Source of the DNA: Anaerosporomusa subterranea
GTDB taxonomy: Bacteria; Bacillota; Negativicutes; Sporomusales; Acetonemataceae
Assembly: GCF_001611555.1 (NCBI RefSeq)
Contig: NZ_LSGP01000013.1
Location: 1-64,000, forward strand
Direction of reading: 5' to 3'
DNA length: 64,000 bases
Of the stretch, positions 32,500-41,009 are shown piece after piece (the first letter of the stretch is position 1; every line of letters begins with the position of its first letter). Under the pieces are notes generated by a model, which did no database searches, had not been told where the DNA came from, and saw only the letters and a program-made list of their open reading frames with translations. The position numbers and the translations under genes were made by a program.

Positions 32500-33339
32500 G
32501 TGCATAGATTTACGTATCACGAACCTAGTTCGTCGATGCAAGCTGTAAAAATGCTGTCCGAATTCGAAGATGCCAAAGTTCTGGCCGGTGGGACAGATCT
32601 GCTGGTGGGAATGCGTAAAGGCGCATCGCTGCCTAAACATATTATCAACATTAAAACCGCGCCTGAATTATCCGGTATCAACGCAGGACCTGACGGAATT
32701 GCGATCGGCGCGGCAACAACAATGTATGAAACAGAAAAATATCTTCATCACCTCCCTGAATATCATGTTCTTTGCCAAGCCATTCATCATGTTGCGTCAT
32801 GCCAAATACGCAACCGGGCGACTGTGGCTGGGAATTTGTGTAATGCATCTCCGGCTGCCGATACGGCGTCGGCGCTCTTGGCTATGGGGGCCAGTGTTAA
32901 AGTATTAGGGGTAAACGGAGAACGTATTATTCCAATTGACAAGTTGTTTGTCAGACCCAGACAGACGACCTTGGCGCAGGATGAACTTATCACAGCTGTT
33001 CTTTTGCCGACCATGAAGGGGATGAATGGCATTTTCCTGCGTAAATCGCGCCGTCCGTCTGTAGACCTGGCTACTGTAAATGTAGCAGTAGTTACGGATA
33101 ACAAGACTGTGCGGATTGCGCTCGGAGCTGTCGCGCCAACAGTCGTTAGAGCGACTGAAGCTGAGGAACTGCTGAATCGTGAAGGTCTTAACCAAACAAC
33201 GGCGGTTGTGGCGGCCAAACTGGCGCAACGATCTGCCAGCCCGATAAGCGATCTTCGCGGCACCAAAGAGTATCGTCTGGAACTGGTGCAGGTTCTAACC
33301 GAGCGGGCGTTGCTCGCCTTAGCCGGAGGTGAAGCATAG
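32500..33339 (+). CDS. Molybdenum hydroxylase, FAD-binding subunit
   Basis: 279 aa, medium subunit of the xanthine dehydrogenase family. It carries electrons from the iron-sulfur subunit to NAD or another acceptor through FAD. Motifs are AGGTDLLVGMRKG (FAD pyrophosphate, ~31-43), QIRNRATVAGNLCNASPAADTA split around ~101-122, and the CO-dehydrogenase flavoprotein C-terminal domain. GTG start with GGGAGGGG upstream. It overlaps the next gene by one base. It is the first gene of the long operon and probably needed for oxidation of a heterocycle imported by UraA. Confidence 0.9.
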   Translation: MHRFTYHEPSSSMQAVKMLSEFEDAKVLAGGTDLLVGMRKGASLPKHIINIKTAPELSGINAGPDGIAIGAATTMYETEKYLHHLPEYHVLCQAIHHVASCQIRNRATVAGNLCNASPAADTASALLAMGASVKVLGVNGERIIPIDKLFVRPRQTTLAQDELITAVLLPTMKGMNGIFLRKSRRPSVDLATVNVAVVTDNKTVRIALGAVAPTVVRATEAEELLNREGLNQTTAVVAAKLAQRSASPISDLRGTKEYRLELVQVLTERALLALAGGEA

Positions 33340-33806
33340 TGAAAACGATTCAGGTAAAGGTCAATGGTTATGTAGAAAAACTAACAATTGCTCCTAATCG
33401 CACACTGCTTGACGTTTTACGTGAAGATTTGGCGCTAACAGGCGCGAAACGCGGCTGCGAAGCCGGTGAATGCGGCGCCTGCACAGTTATTGTCAATGGA
33501 CGGCCAGTCAACTCCTGCATGATTCTGGCAGTGGAGATGGATGGGGCTGAGATTTTGACCATTGAAGGACTGTCTCGCGGCACACAACTAGACGACATGC
33601 AACAATCGTTTATTGATGAATTCGCTCTCCAATGCGGCTACTGCACTCCAGGCATGATTCTAATGGGGAAGGCATTACTGGCAGAAAATCTGCAGCCGAC
33701 AGAAGAAACCGTGCGTGAATACATCGGAGGCAACTTATGCCGCTGCACCGGCTATGAGAATATTATCAAGGCGATATTGGCAGTCGCGGCTGCCCGCAAG
33801 GGGTGA
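33339..33806 (+). CDS. Molybdenum hydroxylase, 2[2Fe-2S] subunit
   Basis: 155 aa, small subunit. The N-terminal plant-type [2Fe-2S] cluster is ligated by CEAGECGAC and the following Cys in VNSC (~44-67). The C-terminal four-helix cluster is ligated by CGYCTPG (~106) and CRCTG (~141). It passes electrons from the molybdenum centre to FAD. GTG start overlaps the stop of the FAD subunit gene. Confidence 0.94.
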   Translation: MKTIQVKVNGYVEKLTIAPNRTLLDVLREDLALTGAKRGCEAGECGACTVIVNGRPVNSCMILAVEMDGAEILTIEGLSRGTQLDDMQQSFIDEFALQCGYCTPGMILMGKALLAENLQPTEETVREYIGGNLCRCTGYENIIKAILAVAAARKG

Positions 33807-33811
33807 TGAGA

Positions 33812-36214
33812 ATGGGTGAATTTTCGGCCATAGGCAAGAGCATTTTTCGCAAAGATGCAGTTGAAAAAGTAACTGGCTCGGTTAAATTTGTCGATGACCT
33901 GCATTTTGGCCCAAACACCTTGATTGTCAAAGTATTGCGGAGTCCGCATGCTCATGCCTTGATTAAATCAGTAGATGTCAGTAAAGCTGAGGCACTGCCG
34001 GGAGTCCGGGCAGTTGTTACCGGCAAAGAATATCCTAACCAAACCGGTTTGTATCTGGCCGATCGGACTGTATATGCGGTTGACCGGGTTCGCTTTGTCG
34101 GCGAGCCGGTAGCGGCTGTCGCTGCTGTCGATGTGGCAACAGCGGAAGAAGCGATTGGACTTATCAAGGTTGAGTATGAGCTGTTACCTGGGGTCTTCGA
34201 TCCGGTCAGCGGCGCAAAGGAAGCAGCTGTCCAAGTTCATGAACAACCCAGCCGTACCGATCAATGGTGGCAGGGCTTGTCTTGTATCAAAACAAGTGTG
34301 TCAGACAATCCGTCTCTATTGCATGAAAATCTCTGCGGCTATACTTGTGCGCCGTTCATCTTTCCGGTCCCGGGCACCAATATTAGTAATCACTTTAAGC
34401 TACGCAAAGGCAAAATTGAGGATGGTTTTGCGTCAGCTGACATCATCGTAGAAAATGCTTACGCCATCCCACATATTCAGCACGTTCCGATTGAGCCGCA
34501 TGCCGCAGTAGCCTATACAGATCAAACCGGGAAAGTCACGCTCTGGGTTTCCAGCCAATCGCCGAATGCGGTTCGTAAAATGATTGCAACTGCCTTTGAT
34601 TTGCCAATGAATAAACTGCGTGTTATCGCCCCGCCAGTTGGTGGCGGCTTTGGCGGTAAAGCGGGATTGACCTGTGAAGCGCTCGTTGTGCCGCTGGCGA
34701 TGAAACTGCCTGGTTATTACTGCAAACTTACCCTGACGCGCGAAGAAGTCTTTCAATGTACGTTCGTTCGCCAAGGCTTGGTAGCGAGAATTAAAACCGG
34801 CGCGACTGCCGAAGGTAAGCTGGTAGCCCAGGAAGCAGAACTTTTCTGGGACGGCGGAGCGTACACAGAATACGGCGTGAATATTACCCGCAGCGGCGGC
34901 TACTGCGCTTCTGGGCCCTATGAAGTTCCCAACATAAAAGTAGATTCCTACTGCGTCTATACCAATCATCCGGTCGGTGGCCCAATGCGCGGCTTCGGCA
35001 TGCCGGAAATCCATTGGGGTATTGAACAGCAGATGGATATACTTGCTGAAAAAATTGGCATTGACCCGCTGCAGTTCAGGCAAATCAATGCTATTCGCGA
35101 AGGTCGGCCGGCGGCGTTTGGCGGTCCGATGCCTGATGCTACGCTTCCGGATACTTTGGATGCTATCGCTAAAACCCATTGGGAATTGCCGAAGCCAACG
35201 CCTACAGCGCCGCATAAAGTCGTCGGACGGGGTTTGGCCTCTATGTTCAAGGCGCCTTCGATGCCGCCCAATGCACAGTCATCTGCTATTATCAAATTCA
35301 ATGAAGATGCGACCGTTCATGTACTGACTACGGCTGTCGACATCGGTCAAGGAGCCTTAACCGCCCTAGCGCAAATCGCTGCCGAGGAACTGGGTATACC
35401 AGTGGATTGGGTCACAGTGTTGACCCCAGACACAGACTACACCCCCTATGAATGGCAGACTGTTGCCAGCCGGATTACTTACTCCTGCGGCAACGCGGTC
35501 AAGCGCGCCGCCAGCGACGCCAAGCAACAACTACTGGCTCTGGGCAGCGTGATTTTTGGTGTCGCGGTAGACTTGGTTGATATTAAGGAAGGGTTCATTT
35601 TCTCGAAGTTTAATCCTGCAAATAAGTTGCCGCTGTCTGACATTGTCATGGGATATCTGATGCCTAATGGCGCGGTCGGCGGTCCAGTAATCGGGCGCGG
35701 AGCCTTTATTCCGTCCGGTTTGACCGGACTTGACCGCGAGACTGGTCAGGGAGAACGCCCGGCTGTGTTCTTCACCTTCGGCACACAGGCAGCTGATATT
35801 GAAGTGGATACCCTTACTGGTGAAATTAAAGTTCTGAAGGTCAGCGCCGCTTACGAAGTCGGTAAAGTCGTCAATCCGGCATTGTGCAAGGCCCAGGTTC
35901 AGGGCGGAATCGTGCAAGGATTGAGCTCGGCACTTTATGAGAATTTGGTGCTTAAGGAAGGCAAGCCGCTGAATAATGACTTTGTTGATTACAAAATAGC
36001 CGCAGCTACCGATACCCCAGAAATGAATATTATACTTCTTGAAACCGGCCCGCAAGTCGATGGTCCTTATGGAGCAAAAGCTATTGCTGAACCAGCGATG
36101 GTTCCGACAGCTCCTGCCATCGCCAATGCATTATACGATGCTCTTGGCATACGGATTTGTGAACTGCCGCTGACTGCAGATAAAGTTCTGGCAGCAATCC
36201 GGAAGCAGGGCTGA
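33812..36214 (+). CDS. Molybdenum hydroxylase, molybdopterin-binding catalytic subunit
   Basis: 800 aa, large subunit of the xanthine dehydrogenase family, which hydroxylates an activated ring carbon using water. GGGFGGK (~277-283) binds the cofactor, RGFG (~393) matches the substrate-orienting arginine loop, and the late segment KAIAEPA supplies the catalytic glutamate. The residue after GGGFGGK is Ala (codon 34661-34663), where purine-oxidising enzymes have Glu (bovine Glu802). This argues for a substrate other than xanthine. ATG 33812 has AAGGGG at 8 nt; GTG 33803 and ATG 33806 are alternatives. The uracil permease and barbiturate-type genes next door suggest uracil or a related pyrimidine. 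Confidence 0.9.
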   Translation: MGEFSAIGKSIFRKDAVEKVTGSVKFVDDLHFGPNTLIVKVLRSPHAHALIKSVDVSKAEALPGVRAVVTGKEYPNQTGLYLADRTVYAVDRVRFVGEPVAAVAAVDVATAEEAIGLIKVEYELLPGVFDPVSGAKEAAVQVHEQPSRTDQWWQGLSCIKTSVSDNPSLLHENLCGYTCAPFIFPVPGTNISNHFKLRKGKIEDGFASADIIVENAYAIPHIQHVPIEPHAAVAYTDQTGKVTLWVSSQSPNAVRKMIATAFDLPMNKLRVIAPPVGGGFGGKAGLTCEALVVPLAMKLPGYYCKLTLTREEVFQCTFVRQGLVARIKTGATAEGKLVAQEAELFWDGGAYTEYGVNITRSGGYCASGPYEVPNIKVDSYCVYTNHPVGGPMRGFGMPEIHWGIEQQMDILAEKIGIDPLQFRQINAIREGRPAAFGGPMPDATLPDTLDAIAKTHWELPKPTPTAPHKVVGRGLASMFKAPSMPPNAQSSAIIKFNEDATVHVLTTAVDIGQGALTALAQIAAEELGIPVDWVTVLTPDTDYTPYEWQTVASRITYSCGNAVKRAASDAKQQLLALGSVIFGVAVDLVDIKEGFIFSKFNPANKLPLSDIVMGYLMPNGAVGGPVIGRGAFIPSGLTGLDRETGQGERPAVFFTFGTQAADIEVDTLTGEIKVLKVSAAYEVGKVVNPALCKAQVQGGIVQGLSSALYENLVLKEGKPLNNDFVDYKIAAATDTPEMNIILLETGPQVDGPYGAKAIAEPAMVPTAPAIANALYDALGIRICELPLTADKVLAAIRKQG

Positions 36215-36293
36215 GTCATTTCGCGGCAGGTGGATAGGCCGCCTGCCGCGAATTGGATAATATAGATAACAAACAATGAAGGGATGGTTTCGC

Positions 36294-37595
36294 GTGGAAA
36301 GACGTATTATTCAAGTTGAGGAAAAAGTACCTCTATCGCAGGGAATACCCCTAAGTCTACAGCATTTATTTGCGATGTTTGGCGCCACAGTTCTTGTTCC
36401 TTTCCTTTTCAAAGTCAATCCTGCTACATCGTTGCTCATGAACGGCATCGGCACTATTATCTATCTCATTATCTCTAAAGGACGCATACCTGCTTATCTA
36501 GGTTCCAGCTTCGCCTTTATTTCTCCGGTCTTTGCCGTTATGGGCGCCGCGGGGTTAGGCGGTTATGCAGCCGCTCAAGGTGGCTTTATCGTCTTTGGCT
36601 TGTTCTTTATACTGGTTGCTATCGTCGTCAGAATGGTTGGTACAGACTGGATTGATATTATATTTCCGCCAGCTGCAATGGGAGCTATTGTCGCAATTAT
36701 CGGGTTAGAGCTTGCTCCTGTAGCCACAGATATGGCTGGATTGACTGGTAAACTTATCGAACAATTAAAGATTCCATATACTACGGCAGTAACGGTATCG
36801 ATGTTTACTCTGGGTGTAACTATTTTAGGCTCTGTTTTGCTGAGAGGTTTTTTAGCAGCCATCCCGGTCTTGATCGGGGTTATAGCCGGCTATATCTTGT
36901 CGCTGGCGATGGGAATCGTTGACTTGAAAAGCATTGCTGATGCCCCCTGGTTTGAAGTTCCTACTCTCTATGCCCCTGTATTCAACATGAATGCCATTTT
37001 GATGATCATGCCAGCGATGCTGGTCGTATTGGCAGAACATATTGGCCACTTGGTTGTCACTGGCAACATCGTTGAGCGAGATTTAATTAAAAACCCGGGC
37101 CTTGACCGCTCACTGCTGGGTGATGGAATATCCAACGTTCTGTCCGGTCTGGTTGGCGCGACTCCGAACACCACATATGGTGAGAACATCGGCGTTATGG
37201 CGATCACCAAAGTTTTTAGCGTCTGGGTAATCGGCGGCGCAGCTGTCATTGCCGTTGTCATCTCGTTTATCGGCAAATTCGCAGCCATTATTCGCAGTAT
37301 TCCTGTACCTGTCATGGGCGGAGTTTGTATTCTATTGTTCGGGGTCATTGCAGCCGCAGGCATCAGGATGTTAATCGAGAAGAAAGTTGACTACACGAAG
37401 TCACGCAATCTGATTTTGACTTCAGTTGTTCTGATCAGCGGTATCAGCGGCACTGCTGTTAAGTTTGGCACAATCGAACTCAAGGGAATGGCGTTGGGTA
37501 CCATTGTCGCCATCATAATCAGTTTGCTGTTCGAGCTGTTTACCCGTATGGGCATAGCCAATGATCTGGACAGCAAACCTTCAAGATCTGCCTAA
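36294..37595 (+). CDS. uraA: Uracil permease (UraA type, NCS2 family)
   Basis: 433 aa, 14-segment nucleobase:proton symporter. The N-terminus (IPLSLQHLFAMFGATVLVPF, GSSFAFISPV) follows E. coli UraA closely. The substrate residues are kept: the Glu and His of VLAEHIGHLVV and the second Glu of NTTYGENIGVMAIT. This places it with uracil rather than xanthine or uric acid carriers of the same superfamily. GTG 36294 (MERRII) is chosen, with GAAGGGA 9 nt upstream and alignment to UraA; ATG 36276 is less likely. It lies 79 bp behind the Mo hydroxylase and probably supplies its substrate. Confidence 0.92.
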   Translation: MERRIIQVEEKVPLSQGIPLSLQHLFAMFGATVLVPFLFKVNPATSLLMNGIGTIIYLIISKGRIPAYLGSSFAFISPVFAVMGAAGLGGYAAAQGGFIVFGLFFILVAIVVRMVGTDWIDIIFPPAAMGAIVAIIGLELAPVATDMAGLTGKLIEQLKIPYTTAVTVSMFTLGVTILGSVLLRGFLAAIPVLIGVIAGYILSLAMGIVDLKSIADAPWFEVPTLYAPVFNMNAILMIMPAMLVVLAEHIGHLVVTGNIVERDLIKNPGLDRSLLGDGISNVLSGLVGATPNTTYGENIGVMAITKVFSVWVIGGAAVIAVVISFIGKFAAIIRSIPVPVMGGVCILLFGVIAAAGIRMLIEKKVDYTKSRNLILTSVVLISGISGTAVKFGTIELKGMALGTIVAIIISLLFELFTRMGIANDLDSKPSRSA

Positions 37596-37664
37596 TATAA
37601 TCCAGGCGCTTGTTCAAACTTTGCGCCAAGCATTGGTTTAGTTTAATAGAGCACCGGTTTCCGT

Positions 37665-37712
37665 ACAGCCTGTGACCCCTCGCCCGTTACCGGTCGCGGA
37701 GTAGCAGGCTGT
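37665..37712 (+). promoter_or_regulatory. Hairpin between uraA and yqeB
   Basis: ACAGCCTG (37665-37672) pairs with CAGGCTGT (37705-37712), enclosing a GC-rich loop with further partial pairing. The 158-bp gap has no other gene. It may be a partial terminator or processing site that lowers downstream expression. Confidence 0.4.
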
Positions 37713-37753
37713 CAGCTCAAATAATCGGCATTAAACATCTATAGGAGAGTTAC

Positions 37754-38548
37754 ATGACCACGGTTCTTATTAAAAGTGGTGGCGATATTGCGACCGGAAT
37801 CGCCCATCGGCTATTTGTTTCCGGTTATCAGGTCGTCATCACTGAATTGCCTGAACCAACTGTCATCCGGCGAACGGTATCCTTTGCTGCAGCTGTGTAT
37901 CAACAACAGTGCCAAGTAGAAGGCGTTACCGCCAAATGCGTCAGCTTCAGTCAGGCGGCGGAGTGTTTGTCTACCGGTGTTATTCCCGTATTGGTTGATC
38001 CAGAGTGTCGCTCGCTAGCGCAGTTTCAGCCGGCGGCTGTCGTTGATGCTATTTTAGCGAAACAGAACACAGGAACCCAGTTGGCAGACGCATCGCTTGT
38101 CATCGGCATCGGCCCTGGCTTTATCGCCGGACGCGATGTTCACTGTGTAATTGAGACAATGCGCGGCCATGACCTGGGGCGAGTCATTACCGATGGCTCA
38201 GCCCTGGCCAACACAGGTGTACCAGGTGAAATCGGCGGCTATAGCCTGGAACGTTTGCTGCGTGCGCCTTGTGACGGTGTGTTTACGCCGATCCGGGAGA
38301 TTGGTAATGTGGTTGCCGCTGGCGAGGTTGTTGCTCAGGTATCCGGTCAGCCGGTAGTTGCAGAGATTAGCGGTGTCCTTCGTGGTCTGCTGTTTGACAG
38401 ACTAGTCGTTAGACAAGGCATGAAAATCGGCGACATCGATCCACGTTGCCGTCGTGAGCATTGTTTTACGATATCAGACAAGGCCCGTGCAGTTGGCGGT
38501 GGCGTGCTTGAAGCGTTACTTGGCCACAAGGTGCTGCCAGGCAACTAA
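37754..38548 (+). CDS. yqeB: YqeB / EF2563-family selenium-dependent molybdenum hydroxylase system protein
   Basis: 264 aa. Starts with the Rossmann-like signature LIKSGGDIATGIAHRL, then PTVIRRTVSFAAAVYQ and the glycine-rich GIGPGFIAGRDVHCVIETMRGH split around ~115-137. A beta-rich barrel region (GVFTPIREIGNVVAAGEVV) lies in the C-terminal half. Members co-occur with molybdenum hydroxylases thought to carry a labile selenium ligand, and are believed to help mature the cofactor. AGGAGAG lies before the ATG. Its presence, with yqeC downstream, suggests that the hydroxylase here belongs to that selenium-dependent type. Confidence 0.88.
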   Translation: MTTVLIKSGGDIATGIAHRLFVSGYQVVITELPEPTVIRRTVSFAAAVYQQQCQVEGVTAKCVSFSQAAECLSTGVIPVLVDPECRSLAQFQPAAVVDAILAKQNTGTQLADASLVIGIGPGFIAGRDVHCVIETMRGHDLGRVITDGSALANTGVPGEIGGYSLERLLRAPCDGVFTPIREIGNVVAAGEVVAQVSGQPVVAEISGVLRGLLFDRLVVRQGMKIGDIDPRCRREHCFTISDKARAVGGGVLEALLGHKVLPGN

Positions 38549-38562
38549 ATGTGAGGTTAATG

Positions 38563-39447
38563 ATGAAGGGGACTATTATTTCGTCTGATGTGAGGCTACT
38601 GGACAGATGGAACGGCGGGCTGCAGGGAGAAGTGCATAGCGTGTACTCAGGAGCGATCTACCTGAGAGACAATCATGGTCGTCTTGCTTGTCTGACAACA
38701 GCCGAGCAACACGACGGCCCTTGGATTGCTCGCATCGATAGGACCAGCTTTGCCGATGCGGCTGAGCTCGGCTTGCGGCAGGGAACTGCATTTTTCGTCA
38801 ACGATTCGTCTGCATTGCATTGTGGCCGACTGGAGTTGGCATTTTCGCACAGTAGGAAATGGGACCGCCCACTGCCGGTATTTCCACCAATGACTGTCTC
38901 GACAGCGATACTTTCGACTGCTAAGGAGTTACTGCTGAGTGACGGTAATGATGGCGGGTATAAATATTTTTTTCAGCACAAAGAGCCAGCGGACTTATTT
39001 GCGACAGCGTTGCGGCAGCGGGGACAGTTATTGCTGACTGCGCTCAGACACAGTCGGTTTGCTGAAGCCAAAACACACGGGTTATCATTGATTGGTCTCG
39101 GCCATGGTCTCACGCCATCAGGTGATGACTTTTTGGCCGCCCTGATTACCGTTTTCCATTTGCCTGGCGGTCCCTTTCCCGAAGAATGCAGGCAAATCGG
39201 ACAGTGCTGGGCGACCGCTGCAGACAGTACGACAACGACGGTGGGGGCGCTTTTGCTGCACACGGCTGCCGAAGGTCGAGCGAGAGAGCCTGTCTCTGAA
39301 TTTATCGCAGCTCTGGCAACAAATCAGACAGAGGCAATCCTGCAGGCAGCAAGACAAGTACTTGCTTTTGGCTCTTGCTCCGGAACGGATTGGCTAGCTG
39401 GCCTAATTGCAGGGGTAGAAGCAGGCTGGGAATTAATTCATCGCTAG
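38563..39447 (+). CDS. DUF2877 protein, AllH-like carbamoyltransferase subunit
   Basis: 294 aa. The hallmark is LIGLGHGLTPSGDDFLAAL (~175-193), shared with E. coli YlbF/AllH. AllF, AllG and AllH together form oxamate carbamoyltransferase, which splits oxalurate with phosphate. Here the gene directly precedes fdrA and a DUF1116 gene, the same trio. The start is uncertain: ATG 38563 has GAGG at 6 nt; GTG 38551 and ATG 38560 are in frame. The substrate is proposed to be ureidomalonate rather than oxalurate because of the uracil permease and Mo hydroxylase. Confidence 0.82.
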   Translation: MKGTIISSDVRLLDRWNGGLQGEVHSVYSGAIYLRDNHGRLACLTTAEQHDGPWIARIDRTSFADAAELGLRQGTAFFVNDSSALHCGRLELAFSHSRKWDRPLPVFPPMTVSTAILSTAKELLLSDGNDGGYKYFFQHKEPADLFATALRQRGQLLLTALRHSRFAEAKTHGLSLIGLGHGLTPSGDDFLAALITVFHLPGGPFPEECRQIGQCWATAADSTTTTVGALLLHTAAEGRAREPVSEFIAALATNQTEAILQAARQVLAFGSCSGTDWLAGLIAGVEAGWELIHR

Positions 39448-39461
39448 AGAGGAGAGTAAGA

Positions 39462-41009
39462 ATGGCAGATACAGTTATCATCAGAAAAAATGCCTATCAT
39501 GACTCAGTCACGTTAATGGCGCTATCTGGCAAGATTAAAAGCGTTCCCGGGGTGACCGAAGCAGTTGTCGCTATGGCTACGGCGTTAAACAAAGATCTAT
39601 TACAATCAGTAGGACTTTGGACAACCGAAGTGTCTGATGCTTCGGAGTCAGATTTGGTATTGGCAGTACGGGCAGAAAGCGAGGAAGTCTGTCAACAAGC
39701 CATGGAAGCGGCTAACAACTTGTTAGCCAAGAAACCAGCTGGAGCGGCGGGAACACTGAAGTTACGGCCATCCAGCATCCAAGCAGCTCTAATTACCATG
39801 CCTGATGCTAACCTGGCAGTCATCTCTGTACCAGGCCGTTTTGCGGCGCGGGAAGCAGAGAAGGCCCTCAACAGAGGGATGAATGTCATGTTGTTTAGCG
39901 ATAATGTTACACTTGCAGAAGAAAAAAAACTAAAAGAATTGGCCCACGCTAACGGATTATTAATGATGGGACCAGATTGCGGGACGGCAATCATTAATGG
40001 AGTGGGTCTTTGCTTTGCCAATGCAGTTCGGTCTGGCAATATTGGCGTCATTGGCGCTTCTGGCACCGGTCTGCAGGAAGTCACAGTTTGCATCGACGGC
40101 CTGGGAGGCGGGATTTCGCAGGCTTTTGGTGTTGGTGGTCGCGATCTGCAGGAAGCTATTGGCGGCATCATGATGCTTGATACGTTTGCCGCTCTTTGCG
40201 AGGACACCAAAACCGATGTGATCGTTTTGGTATCAAAACCGCCCGCGGCCTCGGTTGCAGCTAAAATTCAGCAGGCGGTAGATGCCTGTAACAAACCAGT
40301 CGTATTCTGCTTTGTCGGTGGCGCAGGCACAACCGACTCTGACAAGATATATGTAGCAGATACTCTTGAAGCTGCGGCAATTATCGCCACCGCTCTGGCA
40401 AACGGTCAGAAACCAGTTGCGGACGTTTCCTGGCAACAGCAGCTTGCCAGCCAGGCAAAACCGCTTGCTGCAGCATTAACGCTGCAGCAGCGGTACGTGC
40501 GAGGTCTATTTTGCGGCGGCACCCTCTGCGGTGAAGCGGTAACAATCCTGCACCACTCACTTGGGAAAGTGTATTCCAATACCGGGAAAGCCGATCAATT
40601 GGCGGATATTCACACTAGCCAGCAGCATACCTGTATTGATCTTGGTGATGATGTTTTTACCATCGGCCGTCCGCACCCGATGATTGAGCCATCGTTGCGG
40701 TTGCCGCGACTGTTGTCTGAAGCCGCTGATCCCGAAGTTGCGGTTATTTTGCTCGATGTTGTGCTGGGATACGGCTCGCATCCTGATCCAGCTGGACTCA
40801 CTGCACCAGCAATAAAAGAAGCTATCGCCACTGCGGCAGCTCAAGGTAGATGTCTGGTTGTTATCGCCTATGTTTGTGGCACGGAGGGCGATCCGCAAAC
40901 CAAGGCGATGCAAGAGAAGATACTGGTCGATGCTGGCGCGATTCTGGCCGACAGCAATGCACGCGCTGCCTGGCTGGCGGCAGCAATTGCACAAAGGAGG
41001 GATGCGTAA
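39462..41009 (+). CDS. fdrA: FdrA-family protein, AllF-like carbamoyltransferase subunit
   Basis: 515 aa. It has the succinyl-CoA-synthetase-like fold of FdrA: a CoA-binding-like Rossmann part (VISVPGRFAAREAEKAL, LMMGPDCGTAIING), VIGASGTGLQEVTVCI, GLFCGGTLCGEA, and a ligase-like part with FTIGRPHPMIEPSLR and DVVLGYGSHPDPAG. In E. coli, FdrA (AllF) with YlbE and YlbF makes oxamate and carbamoyl phosphate from oxalurate. ATG 39462 has GAGGAGAG upstream; the ORF is open back to 39375 but overlaps the previous gene. Its stop shares a base with the next start. It probably forms the phosphorolytic enzyme with both neighbours. Confidence 0.88.
   Translation: MADTVIIRKNAYHDSVTLMALSGKIKSVPGVTEAVVAMATALNKDLLQSVGLWTTEVSDASESDLVLAVRAESEEVCQQAMEAANNLLAKKPAGAAGTLKLRPSSIQAALITMPDANLAVISVPGRFAAREAEKALNRGMNVMLFSDNVTLAEEKKLKELAHANGLLMMGPDCGTAIINGVGLCFANAVRSGNIGVIGASGTGLQEVTVCIDGLGGGISQAFGVGGRDLQEAIGGIMMLDTFAALCEDTKTDVIVLVSKPPAASVAAKIQQAVDACNKPVVFCFVGGAGTTDSDKIYVADTLEAAAIIATALANGQKPVADVSWQQQLASQAKPLAAALTLQQRYVRGLFCGGTLCGEAVTILHHSLGKVYSNTGKADQLADIHTSQQHTCIDLGDDVFTIGRPHPMIEPSLRLPRLLSEAADPEVAVILLDVVLGYGSHPDPAGLTAPAIKEAIATAAAQGRCLVVIAYVCGTEGDPQTKAMQEKILVDAGAILADSNARAAWLAAAIAQRRDA

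Noticed and set aside
34433-35215. Long minus-strand open frame inside the Mo subunit gene
   Set aside because: It is an antisense shadow of a highly conserved gene, with no family resemblance and no ribosome site.
33812-36214. Plain annotation as xanthine dehydrogenase
   Set aside because: The Glu802-equivalent is Ala and the operon carries a uracil permease, so the substrate was left open with uracil preferred.
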